Shown: positions 46,080-55,794, numbered from the stretch's first letter. The stretch is 64,000 nt of DNA from Sulfitobacter alexandrii (GCF_001886735.1 NZ_CP018076.1:3410001-3474000); one strand, 5' to 3'. Made by a program: numbers and translations. The notes: generated from the letters alone by a model not told the origin.

Positions 46080-47219
46080 GCGGCCTTTCATCCTCGAAGC
46101 GGCAAGGGCGTAACCGCCCGCGGCGCCGTCGATGAAATGCACGTGATCGTCCGTCATGATTGACGGCACGATGCAGGTCATCATCGCCTGATCCTGCGCG
46201 GCGATGCCGTAGCGGATCAGCCCGTCGGCCCCGGCCTTGCTCAATACGTCTTCGATCTGATCCCGAGTCGCGGGATTGCAATCCAACGTCATCTTCAGTC
46301 CGTCGTCGCGCTTGCGGAAATCCGCGTTTTCGCCCACGACGCGGGCATAGCGGCGGGCATCGAAACCACCCAGCCTGATCCCCGTGCGGATCAGCAGCCA
46401 CGCGACGAAGGATTCGAACAGCGCCTTGCGCCGCGCCGAGCCCAACGAACCGGTCCCGTGGGTCGCGTGTGCCTCCAGCGCGGCTCCCTCTGGCGGCCAG
46501 TCGGAGCCCGGGCCGCTGGCCGGTGCGGGGTGGCCGCCCCGATCAAGGTTTTCGGTCAGGCTGACGATGCGGTCGTAGACCCGGGCGACCTCATCTGCAT
46601 CGGCGTCCGGTTCGGGCAACACGAGGATCGACAGGATGGTGCCGTTGCGCGCGGTCATGTTCGACCAGCGGCACGACAGGCCGGTCAGATCGGGCAAGGC
46701 TCCTCTGGCGGCGGGTTCGACGGCATAGTCGCCGGCTTTCATGCGCGTTTCCGCCCAGTTCAGGCCGCCGCCGTCGAACATCGCGTAGTCGACGCCCCGT
46801 GACACCTCGAACCTTGCAACCCGCACGTCGTGGCCTGCCCTGCGGGCATCCGCGACCGGCACCAGCGCCACCCGCATCTCGATGGCGAATTCCTCCTGCG
46901 CCCAGCGCGCGCACCGCGCCAGGGCATCCCGCGCCGCGGCTTCGTCCCGTGGCGGAACGGCAAAACCGGCGCCGTCCCCGCCGAACACGAAAGGAAAAGC
47001 GGATCCTTCGAGCGCGTTCATCATCGCCGAGATCACGGCAGCGCCCACCATGTTCACGGTCTTGTACCGGCCCTCGGCGATCAGCCCGGTCGAATTGACA
47101 ATATCCGCCGTGCCGAGCCACCAGTCCTGCGGCAGCGGCGTGAACCTGTCGCCTTGGGTCAGCTGATCGAAATCGCTGACGCGGGCCAGTTGGTCATAGA
47201 AGGTACCACCGTCGGTCAA
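46071..47219 (-). CDS. DUF3095 domain protein (nucleotide-cyclase-like)
   Basis: A 382-residue protein (from TTG 47219). The front half follows the class III nucleotide-cyclase pattern: LGTADIVNSTGLIAEGRY with a metal-Asp-like residue, VNMVGAAVISAMMNAL, and FVFGGDGAGFAV, the GGDG turn. The family is annotated as DUF3095 and sometimes as adenylate cyclase-like; activity is not established. An ATG at 47279 would add 20 residues unlike homologues. TTG 47219 is preceded by AGGAAAACGCA and is preferred. Convergent overlap of 9 bp with the MFS gene. Confidence 0.82.
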   Translation of the reverse strand: MTDGGTFYDQLARVSDFDQLTQGDRFTPLPQDWWLGTADIVNSTGLIAEGRYKTVNMVGAAVISAMMNALEGSAFPFVFGGDGAGFAVPPRDEAAARDALARCARWAQEEFAIEMRVALVPVADARRAGHDVRVARFEVSRGVDYAMFDGGGLNWAETRMKAGDYAVEPAARGALPDLTGLSCRWSNMTARNGTILSILVLPEPDADADEVARVYDRIVSLTENLDRGGHPAPASGPGSDWPPEGAALEAHATHGTGSLGSARRKALFESFVAWLLIRTGIRLGGFDARRYARVVGENADFRKRDDGLKMTLDCNPATRDQIEDVLSKAGADGLIRYGIAAQDQAMMTCIVPSIMTDDHVHFIDGAAGGYALAASRMKGRSV

Positions 47220-47355
47220 ATGCGTTTTCCTGTGGCTTCGCCCGACATTAGCACGCGCAATACCACACAGACCAGCCATGACAGGCGGGGGGCCTTTCCC
47301 CCGCGGGACAAGCAGTGTATGTGCCGCCCAACCTTTTTAATATCGGAGAATTCAG

Positions 47356-48378
47356 ATGGGTTATCGCATCGCCGTCGTGGGCGCCACTGGCAATGTGGGC
47401 CGCGAAATGCTGAACATTCTGGCCGAGCGCCAGTTCCCCGTGGACGAGATCGTGGCTCTGGCCAGCCGCAAATCCATGGGCACGGAGGTCAGCTTCGGAG
47501 ACAAGACGCTCAAATGCAAGGACCTGGACACCTTCGATTTCACCGGCTGGGACATGGCACTGTTCGCCGTGGGGTCCGAGGCGACCAAGAAGTACGCACC
47601 GAATGCGGCCAAGGCAGGCTGCGTGGTGATCGACAACTCGTCGCTCTACCGCTACGATTCGGACGTGCCGCTGATCGTGCCCGAGGTGAACCCCGAGGCC
47701 GTTCACGGCTACTCGAAGCGTAACATCATCGCCAATCCCAACTGCTCCACCGCGCAGATGGTCGTCGCGCTCAAGCCGCTGCATGACAGGGCCAAGATCA
47801 AGCGCGTCGTGGTCAGCACCTACCAGTCGGTGTCGGGCGCGGGCAAGGAAGGCATCGATGAATTGTGGGATCAGACCAAGTCGATCTACAATCCGGTCGA
47901 TGACAAACCGGCCAAGAAGTTCACCAAGCAGATCGCCTTCAACGTGATTCCGCACATCGACGTCTTCATGGAAGACGGCTCCACCAAGGAAGAGTGGAAG
48001 ATGGTTTCGGAAACGAAGAAGATCGTGGACCCGGCGATCAAGGTCACGGCGACCTGCGTGCGCGTGCCCGTCTTCGTGGGCCACGCCGAGGCCATCAACA
48101 TCGAGTTCGAAGATCACCTCGACGAGGAAGAGGCACGCGACATCCTGCGCGAGGCACCCGGCATCATGGTGATCGACAAGCGCGAGGACGGTGGCTATGT
48201 CACGCCGATCGAATGTGTCGGCGATTTCGCGACCTTCATCAGCCGTATCCGTCAGGACAGCACCATCGACAACGGCCTGAACCTGTGGTGCGTCAGCGAC
48301 AACCTGCGCAAGGGCGCCGCCCTGAACGCGGTCCAGATCGCCGAGCTGCTGGGCCGAGAAGTTCTCAAGAAGGGCTGA
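47356..48378 (+). CDS. asd: aspartate-semialdehyde dehydrogenase
   Basis: A 340-residue NADP-dependent enzyme of the Lys/Met/Thr/DAP pathway. It has the Rossmann motif IAVVGATGNVGREML, the catalytic Cys in NPNCSTAQM, the Gln-containing STYQSVSGAGKEG, and HIDVFMEDGSTKEEWKMVSETKKI with the catalytic-His region later (GHAEAINIEFED). The ATG has ATCGGAG eight bases upstream. It ends at a strong Rho-independent terminator, so it is its own transcription unit. Confidence 0.97.
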   Translation: MGYRIAVVGATGNVGREMLNILAERQFPVDEIVALASRKSMGTEVSFGDKTLKCKDLDTFDFTGWDMALFAVGSEATKKYAPNAAKAGCVVIDNSSLYRYDSDVPLIVPEVNPEAVHGYSKRNIIANPNCSTAQMVVALKPLHDRAKIKRVVVSTYQSVSGAGKEGIDELWDQTKSIYNPVDDKPAKKFTKQIAFNVIPHIDVFMEDGSTKEEWKMVSETKKIVDPAIKVTATCVRVPVFVGHAEAINIEFEDHLDEEEARDILREAPGIMVIDKREDGGYVTPIECVGDFATFISRIRQDSTIDNGLNLWCVSDNLRKGAALNAVQIAELLGREVLKKG

Positions 48379-48404
48379 GCGGGCTTTCGCTGCGCAAGGG
48401 ATCA

Positions 48405-48420
48405 GGGGCCTTCGGGCCCC
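48405..48420 (+). terminator. Rho-independent terminator of asd
   Basis: GGGGCC-TTCG-GGCCCC hairpin with TTCG loop directly followed by TTTTCTTTT, 27 bp after the asd stop. Confidence 0.93.
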
Positions 48421-48480
48421 TTTTCTTTTGCGGTGCCGGCTTGCAGACTGCGATCAGTACCAAATCACAGGAAATACCCC

Positions 48481-50103
48481 ATGCGTGTTGTCGTCCTCTG
48501 CCTGCTGAGCCTGCCCGCCGTGGCCCAAGCCGAGACTTTCACCCTGTCCAGCGCCCCGACTTCCGCCGTGGTCTATGGCTACGGGGCGCAAGTAACACGG
48601 GAGGTTTCAGTCACCGTGCCCGCCGGGACACATGACCTGGTCCTGCCGGACCTGCCGGCCTGGATGCGGGGCGATATGCTGCGTGTCAGCGTGGATGGTG
48701 CGCGGCTCGGGTCGACACAGTTCCGGTCGTCCGCCGTGCCCCCCCAGCCCGAGCGGGAAACCCCGGAAGTGGCCGCCGCGAAAGAGCGGATCGAGGCCGC
48801 GGAACGCGCGCTGACCGCGCTGGACGATCGGGTGGCCGAAGCCCGCCTCGCGGCAGCCGCCGCAGAGGCCAAGGCGGGTTTTCTGGGCGCGCTCGGCACG
48901 AACGAGGGGCTGCCGTCGGATGTGGCGACGCTGGCCGATATCGCGCGCCTGGTCGAGACGGAGACCCTGGCAGCCGAACAGGCGGCACTGACGGCCCGCC
49001 AACGCGCCCGCGACATCGAAATGGATCGCGACGACCTGGTCGAGGAACTGGAGGACGCCAAGGCCGCGCTCGCCGCTCTGACCCCACCCGCCAAGGAAGT
49101 CTCGCAGCTGACGCTTTCGGTGACCGCCGAGACCGAAGGCGACGTGACCCTGTCGCTGAGCTATCCCGTCGATGCGGGGTGGCGCCCGGTCTACGACCTC
49201 TATCTCCGGGGGGAGGAGCCGGCCACGCTGGACATCGTACGCGGTGCGATGATCGCGCAATACAGCGGCGAGAACTGGGATGATGTCTCCATCACGCTGT
49301 CCACGCTCGAACCTGCCTCCCAGATCAGCCCGACAACGGTGCGACCGCAACTCCGCCGCATCGAGGAACCGGAACCGCCGCGGCCGATGTCCAGCATGCG
49401 CAAGGATGCGGAGGGGCTGGCCGCCGCCGAACCGGTGATGGAAGCCCCCGTGATGGCCGACAATGCCGTCGCCACCTCGTTCGACGGGCCGGGTGTCACC
49501 TATTCCGTGACGCAACCGCTCGATCTGGCCAGCGGAGTGGACGCGACACGCGTGAACCTGGACCGGCTCAGCTTCGATGCACGGCGGTTCGCCCACGCCG
49601 CGCCCGCCTTCGACCGAACAGCCTACCTGATGGCCGAATTCACCAACACGACGCAGGAACCGTTGCTGGCCGCCAGCGAGGCGGCACTTTATATCGACAA
49701 CACGCTTGTCGGGCGCAGCCCCTTTCCACAGGTTCCGGCAGGCGCGGAGGGTGACGTGCCGTTCGGCCCCATCGATGACCTTCAGCTAAGCTACACCATC
49801 CTCGACCAGTCCGAAGGCGATCGCGGGATCATCAGCCGCTCCAACGCGCAGCGCCAGCGGGTTCGCATGGACGTCGAGAACCTCGGCACGCGAGACTGGA
49901 CCGTCGAAGTGCAGGCTGCCGTGCCTTACACCATTCAGGACGATCTCAGCATCCAATGGACAGCGACACCCCAACCGGACGAACGCAACGTCGAGGACCT
50001 GCGTGGGGTGCTGCAATGGAACATCGATGTGCCCGCCGGCGAAACCCGCGAGATCGAGATCCAGCAAGAACTGAACTGGCCGGACGGCATGGTCCTGCGC
50101 TGA
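48481..50103 (+). CDS. DUF4139 domain protein (mucoidy inhibitor MuiA-like)
   Basis: A 540-residue secreted protein. After a signal peptide ending AQA comes a short beta domain (TSAVVYGYGAQVTREVSVTVPAGTHDLVL) and a long heptad-rich coiled coil at about residues 95-200 (ALTALDDRVAEARLAAAAAEAKA). The C-terminal DUF4139 region contains LSYPVDAGWRPVYDLYLRG and VQAAVPYT. MuiA of Salmonella and related DUF4139 proteins have been linked to surface polysaccharide phenotypes, with no defined activity. ATG 48481 is preceded by ACAGGAAATACCCC. Confidence 0.85.
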   Translation: MRVVVLCLLSLPAVAQAETFTLSSAPTSAVVYGYGAQVTREVSVTVPAGTHDLVLPDLPAWMRGDMLRVSVDGARLGSTQFRSSAVPPQPERETPEVAAAKERIEAAERALTALDDRVAEARLAAAAAEAKAGFLGALGTNEGLPSDVATLADIARLVETETLAAEQAALTARQRARDIEMDRDDLVEELEDAKAALAALTPPAKEVSQLTLSVTAETEGDVTLSLSYPVDAGWRPVYDLYLRGEEPATLDIVRGAMIAQYSGENWDDVSITLSTLEPASQISPTTVRPQLRRIEEPEPPRPMSSMRKDAEGLAAAEPVMEAPVMADNAVATSFDGPGVTYSVTQPLDLASGVDATRVNLDRLSFDARRFAHAAPAFDRTAYLMAEFTNTTQEPLLAASEAALYIDNTLVGRSPFPQVPAGAEGDVPFGPIDDLQLSYTILDQSEGDRGIISRSNAQRQRVRMDVENLGTRDWTVEVQAAVPYTIQDDLSIQWTATPQPDERNVEDLRGVLQWNIDVPAGETREIEIQQELNWPDGMVLR

Positions 50104-50137
50104 CGCGCCGCCACGCCCCCGGACAGATCGTCAACCG

Positions 50138-50788
50138 TCAGACAGGCTGGAACTGGCCTGTTTCTGCGCTGAAGTACTCCAACCCGCCTTCGGCGATGTC
50201 GGTCCAGAGACCATGCATGGTCAGTTGCCCGTTCTGCACGAGTTCCGCGAGGAACGGGAAGGTCATCAGGTTGTCGAGAGAGGTCATCACCGCGAGCTTC
50301 TCAAGCTGGCGCTCCTGCTCGACCCCTTCGGGCAGCTTGGCGACATCGTCGTAACGCGGACGCAGGATATCCATCCAGCGGCCGACGAAACTGTCCTTCG
50401 CTTCCATTTCCGGGGCCTTGCCCTGGCACATGTCGATGCAGCCCTTGACGCCGCCGCAGTTGGAATGGCCGAGCACGATGAGATGGGCAACCTTCAGCAC
50501 GCGGACCGCGTATTCGACCGCCGCGGAGGTGCCGTGGTGATCGCCATCAGGCTCGTACGGGGGGACGAGGTTGGCGATGTTGCGGTGGATGAAGAATTCG
50601 CCCTGATCGGCACCGAAAATGGAGGTGACGTGCACCCGGCTGTCGCAGCAGGAAATGACCATCGCGCGGGGACGCTGGCCTTCGTCGGCCAGACGGCGAT
50701 ACCACGAGGCATTGTCGGCATAGCTGGTCGCCTTCCAGCCATGATACCGCTGTATCAGGTATCCCGGTAGTGGTTTCGCCCTGTGCAT
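50138..50788 (-). CDS. beta-class carbonic anhydrase
   Basis: A 216-residue zinc enzyme hydrating CO2. The ligand residues are visible: Cys and Asp in VISCCDSRVHVTSIFGAD, then His and Cys in VLGHSNCGGVKGCID. Length matches the bacterial beta class. It probably supplies bicarbonate for carboxylations. Convergent with the DUF4139 gene. Confidence 0.95.
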   Translation of the reverse strand: MHRAKPLPGYLIQRYHGWKATSYADNASWYRRLADEGQRPRAMVISCCDSRVHVTSIFGADQGEFFIHRNIANLVPPYEPDGDHHGTSAAVEYAVRVLKVAHLIVLGHSNCGGVKGCIDMCQGKAPEMEAKDSFVGRWMDILRPRYDDVAKLPEGVEQERQLEKLAVMTSLDNLMTFPFLAELVQNGQLTMHGLWTDIAEGGLEYFSAETGQFQPV

Positions 50789-50935
50789 CGCGCTGATCCT
50801 TCCGTCTTGTGTGGGCGACAGTTAGCTCAAATCACCGGTGAATTCGAGCGAAAACATGCGCCCGTTTCAACGCTTTTCAAACACTTGTGGGACATCAAGC
50901 CCGACAGCCGTGGGGGCGACAAAAGGGGTGAGGGG

Positions 50936-51316
50936 ATGCATGTTCTGCAAATGAATCCGGTGGAAAAGGTACGGGTCGACGCGGCCCAGCTCGAAGCGCT
51001 CTATGCGCAGCTCGGTCCTGCCGAGGCCGAGGACGTCCTGTGCCGCGCGCTCGAGGACGTGGCGTTGCGGCTTGGACATTGCGTCAGCCTGTTCGAGCAG
51101 GGCAGCCTTGCGGACTTGCGCAAGAACGCGAGGACACTGATCGCGGTTGGCGATCAGATCGGGATGCTGGCGCTGAACCGGGTGGCGACGGACGTGGTCG
51201 GCTGCATTGACCGCCGCGACGACGTGGCCCTTGCCGCCACCTTGTCGCGTCTGCTTCGGGTCGGGGAACGGTCGCTCTGCGCGGTCTGGAACACCGGCGA
51301 CAATGCGATCAGATGA
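50936..51316 (+). CDS. small soluble protein, unknown function
   Basis: A 126-residue acidic, mostly helical protein starting MHVLQMNPVEKVRVDAAQLEALYAQLG. I do not recognise a family; helices such as EDVLCRALEDVALRLGHCVSLFEQG and ADLRKNARTLIAVGDQIGML give the look of a helical-bundle Hpt- or HEPN-like protein, but I see no diagnostic His. GGGTGAGGGG immediately precedes ATG 50936; the longer open frame from 50783 overlaps the carbonic anhydrase promoter. It precedes the aminopeptidase gene by 63 bp and may share its transcript. Confidence 0.7.
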   Translation: MHVLQMNPVEKVRVDAAQLEALYAQLGPAEAEDVLCRALEDVALRLGHCVSLFEQGSLADLRKNARTLIAVGDQIGMLALNRVATDVVGCIDRRDDVALAATLSRLLRVGERSLCAVWNTGDNAIR

Positions 51317-51379
51317 CTTGCGGGCCAAGCAGGAAAGGATAGGCTGCGCGTCAATCCGCAATGACAAAGAAGGCCTTCC

Positions 51380-52762
51380 ATGCCCTGCACATTCGTTTCG
51401 AAAACCGACGAGACCACGCCCCTGCATGTCCTGTCCGAGGAAGCGCTGACCGACTGGTGCGCCGACCAGCCCGATGCAGTGCAGAACTGGGTCCGGACGA
51501 ACGGGTTCACCGGGGCGCTCGGTCAGGCGCTGGCGATCGCGGACAAGGACGGCAAACCGCAGATGGCACTGGCAGGCTTCGGGAGCGAAAAGTCACGCGC
51601 GCGCGGGCGGTTTCATCTCGCGGCTGTTGCTTCACAGTTGCCCCGGGGCAGTTACGAGATCGCCAGCGGGCTGCCTGACGAGAGCGCCGAGATCGAGGCG
51701 CTGGGCTGGCTGCTCGCCGGCTATGCCTTTGACCGGTACCGCGACCAGTCACCACTGCGCGCCCGGCTCGTTGCACCGGAAGGTGTCGATGCCGCGCGGA
51801 TCGAAGCCATCGCCGCAGGCGAAATCCTGACACGCAACCTCATCAACACGCCTGCCTCCGACATGGGGCCGCCGGACCTGGCCGATTCAGCGCAGGCGCT
51901 GGCAAAGCAGTTCGGCGCCGGGATCGAGGTGATCGTGGGCGACGACCTCCTGACCCGCAATTTTCCCATGATCCACACCGTCGGCCGCGCGGCGGACCGC
52001 GCCCCGCGTCTCATCGACATGCGGTGGGGCGAAACCGGTCCGAAGCTGACGCTGGTCGGCAAAGGCGTGTGCTTCGACACCGGCGGTCTGAACCTGAAGC
52101 CCGGCGCGTCCATGGGCCTGATGAAGAAGGACATGGGGGGCGCTGCCGCCGCCCTCGGGCTCGCGCATATGATCATGGCCACCGGTCTGGACGTGCAGCT
52201 GCGCGTACTGATCCCGGCGGTCGAGAACTCCGTTTCCGGCAATGCGTTTCGGCCGCAGGATATCTTGACCTCCCGCAAGGGGCTGACGGTGGAAATCAAC
52301 AACACCGACGCGGAAGGCCGGCTGGTGCTGGCCGACGCCCTGGCCTACGCGGACGAAGACGCGCCGGACCAGATCATCTCGATGGCGACGCTGACCGGCG
52401 CGGCGCGGGTGGCGGTCGGGCCTGACCTTGCCCCCTATTTCAGCGATGACCCGATCTTCGTTTCGGCGCTGGAAGCCGCCGCCGCCGCGACCGCCGATCC
52501 GGTCTGGCGCATGCCCTTTCACGCCCCTTACGAAAGCATGATCGAACCGGGGATCGCCGATCTCGACAATGCGCCGAAGGGAGGCTTCGCGGGCTGCATC
52601 ACCGCGGCCCTCTTCCTGCGCCGCTTCGTTACCGAAAGCCCCTATGCCCATTTCGACATCTACGGCTGGCAGCCGGCAGCCGCCCCGGCCCGACCGCAGG
52701 GTGGCGTCGGTCAGGCGACACGCGCATTGCATGCCGCGGTGATGCCGCTGCTGAACCGATGA
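51380..52762 (+). CDS. leucyl aminopeptidase family (M17) protein
   Basis: A 460-residue M17 metallopeptidase. The C-terminal catalytic domain has LVGKGVCFDTGGLNLKPGASM, MKKDMGGAA and NNTDAEGRLVLADAL, the family's metal and active-site blocks. The N-terminal domain is typical in length. It cleaves N-terminal hydrophobic residues in the cytosol. Its last codon overlaps the NlpC/P60 gene by four bases (ATGA), a gene pairing often seen in Alphaproteobacteria. Confidence 0.93.
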   Translation: MPCTFVSKTDETTPLHVLSEEALTDWCADQPDAVQNWVRTNGFTGALGQALAIADKDGKPQMALAGFGSEKSRARGRFHLAAVASQLPRGSYEIASGLPDESAEIEALGWLLAGYAFDRYRDQSPLRARLVAPEGVDAARIEAIAAGEILTRNLINTPASDMGPPDLADSAQALAKQFGAGIEVIVGDDLLTRNFPMIHTVGRAADRAPRLIDMRWGETGPKLTLVGKGVCFDTGGLNLKPGASMGLMKKDMGGAAAALGLAHMIMATGLDVQLRVLIPAVENSVSGNAFRPQDILTSRKGLTVEINNTDAEGRLVLADALAYADEDAPDQIISMATLTGAARVAVGPDLAPYFSDDPIFVSALEAAAAATADPVWRMPFHAPYESMIEPGIADLDNAPKGGFAGCITAALFLRRFVTESPYAHFDIYGWQPAAAPARPQGGVGQATRALHAAVMPLLNR

Positions 52763-53550
52763 GCGATCCGCGCCTGTCGCCTATTCCCGAACTGACGACA
52801 CGGTCGGAGCCCGGCCAGGTCGTCGCCCCGGTTGCGGACCTTTGCCGCAGCCCGGGCGGGCCGCGTGACCGGCAGCTGCTTTTCGGTGATCGGCTGACGC
52901 GGCTGGGCGCGGACACGGCGGGGTTCACCTACGTTCAGGCCGAAAAGGATGGCTACTGCGGTCATGTCCGTACCACGGGATTGGGCCCTGCTCGGAAGGC
53001 GACCCATTGGGTCATCTCGCCCGCGACCCATGTCTATTCGGAGGCGAGTTTCAAATCACCGGAGGTTTGCAGCCTGAGTTTCGGAAGCGCGTTGACCGTT
53101 ACCGGCACGGTGGAGGGCTACGCCAAGACCGCCGAAGGCTTCGTCCCGCTGAAACACCTGCGCGAAGCGAACCAGCGTTTCGACGACCCTGTGGCTGTCG
53201 CGGAACTGTTTCTCGGCACGCCGTACCTTTGGGGTGGCAACAGCCGCTGGGGCATCGACTGCTCAGGTCTCGTGCAGGCGGCGCTTCTGGCCTGTGGCAT
53301 CCCCTGCCCGGGCGACAGCGACCAGCAACTGATCCTGGGAGAAGCCGCGACGGCGCCCTACCGTCGCAATGACCTGCTGTTCTGGAAAGGACACGTGGCG
53401 CTGGTCCGCGATTCAGAGACGCTGATCCACGCCAACGCGCATGCCATGCTGACGGCGATCGAGCCGATCGGGGCCGCGATCGACAGGATCAGCGCTCAGG
53501 GCGATGGCGCCGTCACCGCGCACCGGCGGCCCGAACTCGGGGTCAGTTGA
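52759..53550 (+). CDS. NlpC/P60 family (C40) peptidoglycan endopeptidase
   Basis: A 263-residue protein with two SH3b-like domains (about residues 20-130) followed by a C40 cysteine peptidase domain: catalytic Cys in WGIDCSGLVQAALLACG, His in WKGHVALVRD and the third polar residue (LIHANAHAM). No signal peptide is visible, as in cytosolic murein-recycling members that trim D-Glu-mDAP peptides. Coupled to the aminopeptidase upstream; together they could recycle murein peptides. Confidence 0.9.
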   Translation: MSDPRLSPIPELTTRSEPGQVVAPVADLCRSPGGPRDRQLLFGDRLTRLGADTAGFTYVQAEKDGYCGHVRTTGLGPARKATHWVISPATHVYSEASFKSPEVCSLSFGSALTVTGTVEGYAKTAEGFVPLKHLREANQRFDDPVAVAELFLGTPYLWGGNSRWGIDCSGLVQAALLACGIPCPGDSDQQLILGEAATAPYRRNDLLFWKGHVALVRDSETLIHANAHAMLTAIEPIGAAIDRISAQGDGAVTAHRRPELGVS

Positions 53551-53566
53551 CCCCGACCGACCGGGG

Positions 53567-53914
53567 TCAATCGATGGCGCGGATCAGCTTGCGCTCCAGC
53601 ACACGCAAAACGGCGCCGAGGTCGTGCCCGCGTCTCAGGATCTGACCATTCGCGCCGATGACAGAATACATACCCTGCTTGTTTCGCAACTTGGGACGTT
53701 TCTCGATCCGGTAGAGCGGTATCTCGGCCGTGCGCCGGAACACCGAAAATACCGCGACATCGCGCAGGCAGGAGATCCCGTAGTCGCGCCACTCGCCCGC
53801 CGCCACCATCCGGCCATAGACTGAAAGAATCTGGGACAGTTCGGTGCGGTGAAACGCAACCTGCTCGACAGGACGCTCAAAGGGGGTGACTTCCGGGGGG
53901 ATTTGCACTGTCAT
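53567..53914 (-). CDS. DUF2794 domain protein
   Basis: A 115-residue basic protein, MTVQIPPEVTPFERP then VAFHRTELSQILSVYGRMVAAGEWRDYGISCL and HDLGAVLRVLERKLI, matching DUF2794 of Alphaproteobacteria; function unknown. The upstream region lacks a Shine-Dalgarno; TTG at 53944 would add ten residues and cannot be excluded. Convergent with the NlpC/P60 gene (17 bp apart). Confidence 0.82.
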   Translation of the reverse strand: MTVQIPPEVTPFERPVEQVAFHRTELSQILSVYGRMVAAGEWRDYGISCLRDVAVFSVFRRTAEIPLYRIEKRPKLRNKQGMYSVIGANGQILRRGHDLGAVLRVLERKLIRAID

Positions 53915-54031
53915 GCCAATACAGTTGCGCCCTTGGCCAGCCAAATCAAGAGCCCCGTCTCGGGATTATCGTTGAAAGCGTTACATTGTTGTGCAATCTT
54001 GCCGCATATTGAAACATAAAGAGTCGCCCGA

Positions 54032-54472
54032 ATGACCCCACAGGAACGCGCGGAGAAATCCACGGAGATCATGTTCGCGGCCGATCGCGCCTCGTCGAGC
54101 CTTGGAATGCGGATCGAGGCGGTCGCGCCGGGGCAGGCGACACTGTCGATGAAGGTCAGGGCCGAGATGTTGAACGGCCATCACATCTGCCACGGCGGAT
54201 ACATCTTCACGCTTGCGGACAGCGCCTTTGCCTTCGCCTGCAACAGCTACAATCAGCTGGTTGTGGCCCAGCAGAACCAGATCACCTTTCTCAGCCCGGG
54301 AAGGGCCGACGAAGTTCTGACAGCAAGGGCTGTCGAAACGTCGCGCACGGGGCGATCGGGCATCTATGACGTCACCGTCACCGGCGAAGACGGCCGCACC
54401 GTCGCGCTGTTCCGCGGCCTGTCCCGCAGCGTCAAGGGGCAGCATTTTCCAGAGGAAGGGAGCCAGGAATGA
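54032..54472 (+). CDS. paaI: hydroxyphenylacetyl-CoA thioesterase PaaI
   Basis: A 146-residue hotdog-fold thioesterase. The central helix HGGYIFTLADSAFAFACNSYN includes the catalytic Asp region, and MLNGHHICHGG is the family's entry motif. It releases dead-end CoA esters during phenylacetate breakdown. ATG 54032 precedes ACCCCACAGGAACGC. It overlaps paaK by four bases (ATGA). Confidence 0.9.
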   Translation: MTPQERAEKSTEIMFAADRASSSLGMRIEAVAPGQATLSMKVRAEMLNGHHICHGGYIFTLADSAFAFACNSYNQLVVAQQNQITFLSPGRADEVLTARAVETSRTGRSGIYDVTVTGEDGRTVALFRGLSRSVKGQHFPEEGSQE

Positions 54473-55779
54473 AAGATCTCACGCCAGCGAAATCCACCCT
54501 CGATCCCATCGAGATCGCGAGCAGGGACGAGATCGAGTCGCTGCAGCTGGAGCGACTGAAATGGTCCTTGCGCCATGCCTACGAGAACGTGCCCTTCTAC
54601 CGGTCCAGCTTTGACGCGGCCGGCGTGCACCCGGATGATCTAAAATCGCTCGCCGATCTCGCGAAGTTTCCGTTCACGGTAAAGACGGATCTGCGCGACA
54701 ATTATCCCTTCGGCATGTTCGCCGTCCCGCGCGAGCAGGTCGCGCGCATCCATGCGTCCTCCGGCACGACGGGACAGCCGACGGTCGTGGGCTACACCCA
54801 GGGGGATCTGGACAACTGGGCCAGCGTTGTCGCCCGGTCGCTGCGCGCGGCGGGGATGACCCGCGGGGACATGCTGCACAACGCCTATGGCTACGGGTTG
54901 TTCACCGGCGGTCTGGGCATCCACCTCGGCGCGGATGCGCTGGGGCTGTCGACCTACCCCATTTCAGGGGGCATGACCCCGCGGCAGGTGCGCCTGATCG
55001 AAGATTTCAAACCGAAGGGCATCACCGTCACCCCTTCCTACGCGCTGTCGATCCTCGACGAGTTCGCGGCACAGGGAATGGACCCGCGCAAAAGCTCGCT
55101 CGAAGTCGGCATCTTCGGCGCCGAACCGTGGACGAACGCCATGCGGCTGGAGATCGAACAGGCATTCGACATGCACGCCGTAGACATCTACGGCCTGTCA
55201 GAGGTGATGGGGCCCGGTGTCTCGATGGAATGCGTCGAAACCAAGGATGGGCTGCATATCTGGGAGGATCACTTCTTTCCCGAGATCGTGAACCCGGAAA
55301 CCGGCGAACCGGTGGCCGACGGGGAACAGGGTGAACTGGTCTTTACCTCGCTCACGAAGGAAGCGTTCCCGATCATTCGGTATCGGACACGGGACCTTAC
55401 CCGCCTGCTGCCCGGCACCGCCCGGACGATGCGCCGGATGGAAAAGGTGACCGGGAGGTCTGACGACATGATCATCCTTCGCGGCGTCAACGTCTTTCCC
55501 ACCCAGATCGAAGAGGCACTGATGGCGACCAGCGGCCTCGCGCCGCACTTTCAGATCGAACTGTCCCGGCCGGACCGCATGGATCAGATGCGTATCCTGT
55601 GCGAGTGCGCCGACAACTCCGTCTCCGGGGAGCAGCGCGCCGCGGCGGCCAAGGCACTGTCCGCGCAGATCAAGCAGACGGTAGGCATCAGCGTTTCCGT
55701 CGAGGTCGCCGATGTCGGCGGCGTGCCACGGTCGGAGGGCAAGGCGGTGCGCATCCTCGACAAGCGGCCCAAGGCCTGA
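54469..55779 (+). CDS. paaK: phenylacetate-CoA ligase
   Basis: A 436-residue adenylate-forming enzyme that activates phenylacetate to phenylacetyl-CoA. The AMP-binding P-loop IHASSGTTGQPTVVGYT is at about residues 93-109, then YGLSEVMGPGVSMEC and VTGRSDDMIILRGVNVFPTQIEE mark the hinge and C-domain. N-terminal LKWSLRHAYENVPFYRSSFD is typical of PaaK. The paaABCDE ring-epoxidation genes are not in the window. Coupled to paaI. Confidence 0.95.
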   Translation: MKDLTPAKSTLDPIEIASRDEIESLQLERLKWSLRHAYENVPFYRSSFDAAGVHPDDLKSLADLAKFPFTVKTDLRDNYPFGMFAVPREQVARIHASSGTTGQPTVVGYTQGDLDNWASVVARSLRAAGMTRGDMLHNAYGYGLFTGGLGIHLGADALGLSTYPISGGMTPRQVRLIEDFKPKGITVTPSYALSILDEFAAQGMDPRKSSLEVGIFGAEPWTNAMRLEIEQAFDMHAVDIYGLSEVMGPGVSMECVETKDGLHIWEDHFFPEIVNPETGEPVADGEQGELVFTSLTKEAFPIIRYRTRDLTRLLPGTARTMRRMEKVTGRSDDMIILRGVNVFPTQIEEALMATSGLAPHFQIELSRPDRMDQMRILCECADNSVSGEQRAAAAKALSAQIKQTVGISVSVEVADVGGVPRSEGKAVRILDKRPKA

Positions 55780-55794
55780 CCCCTCGGGTCAAGG

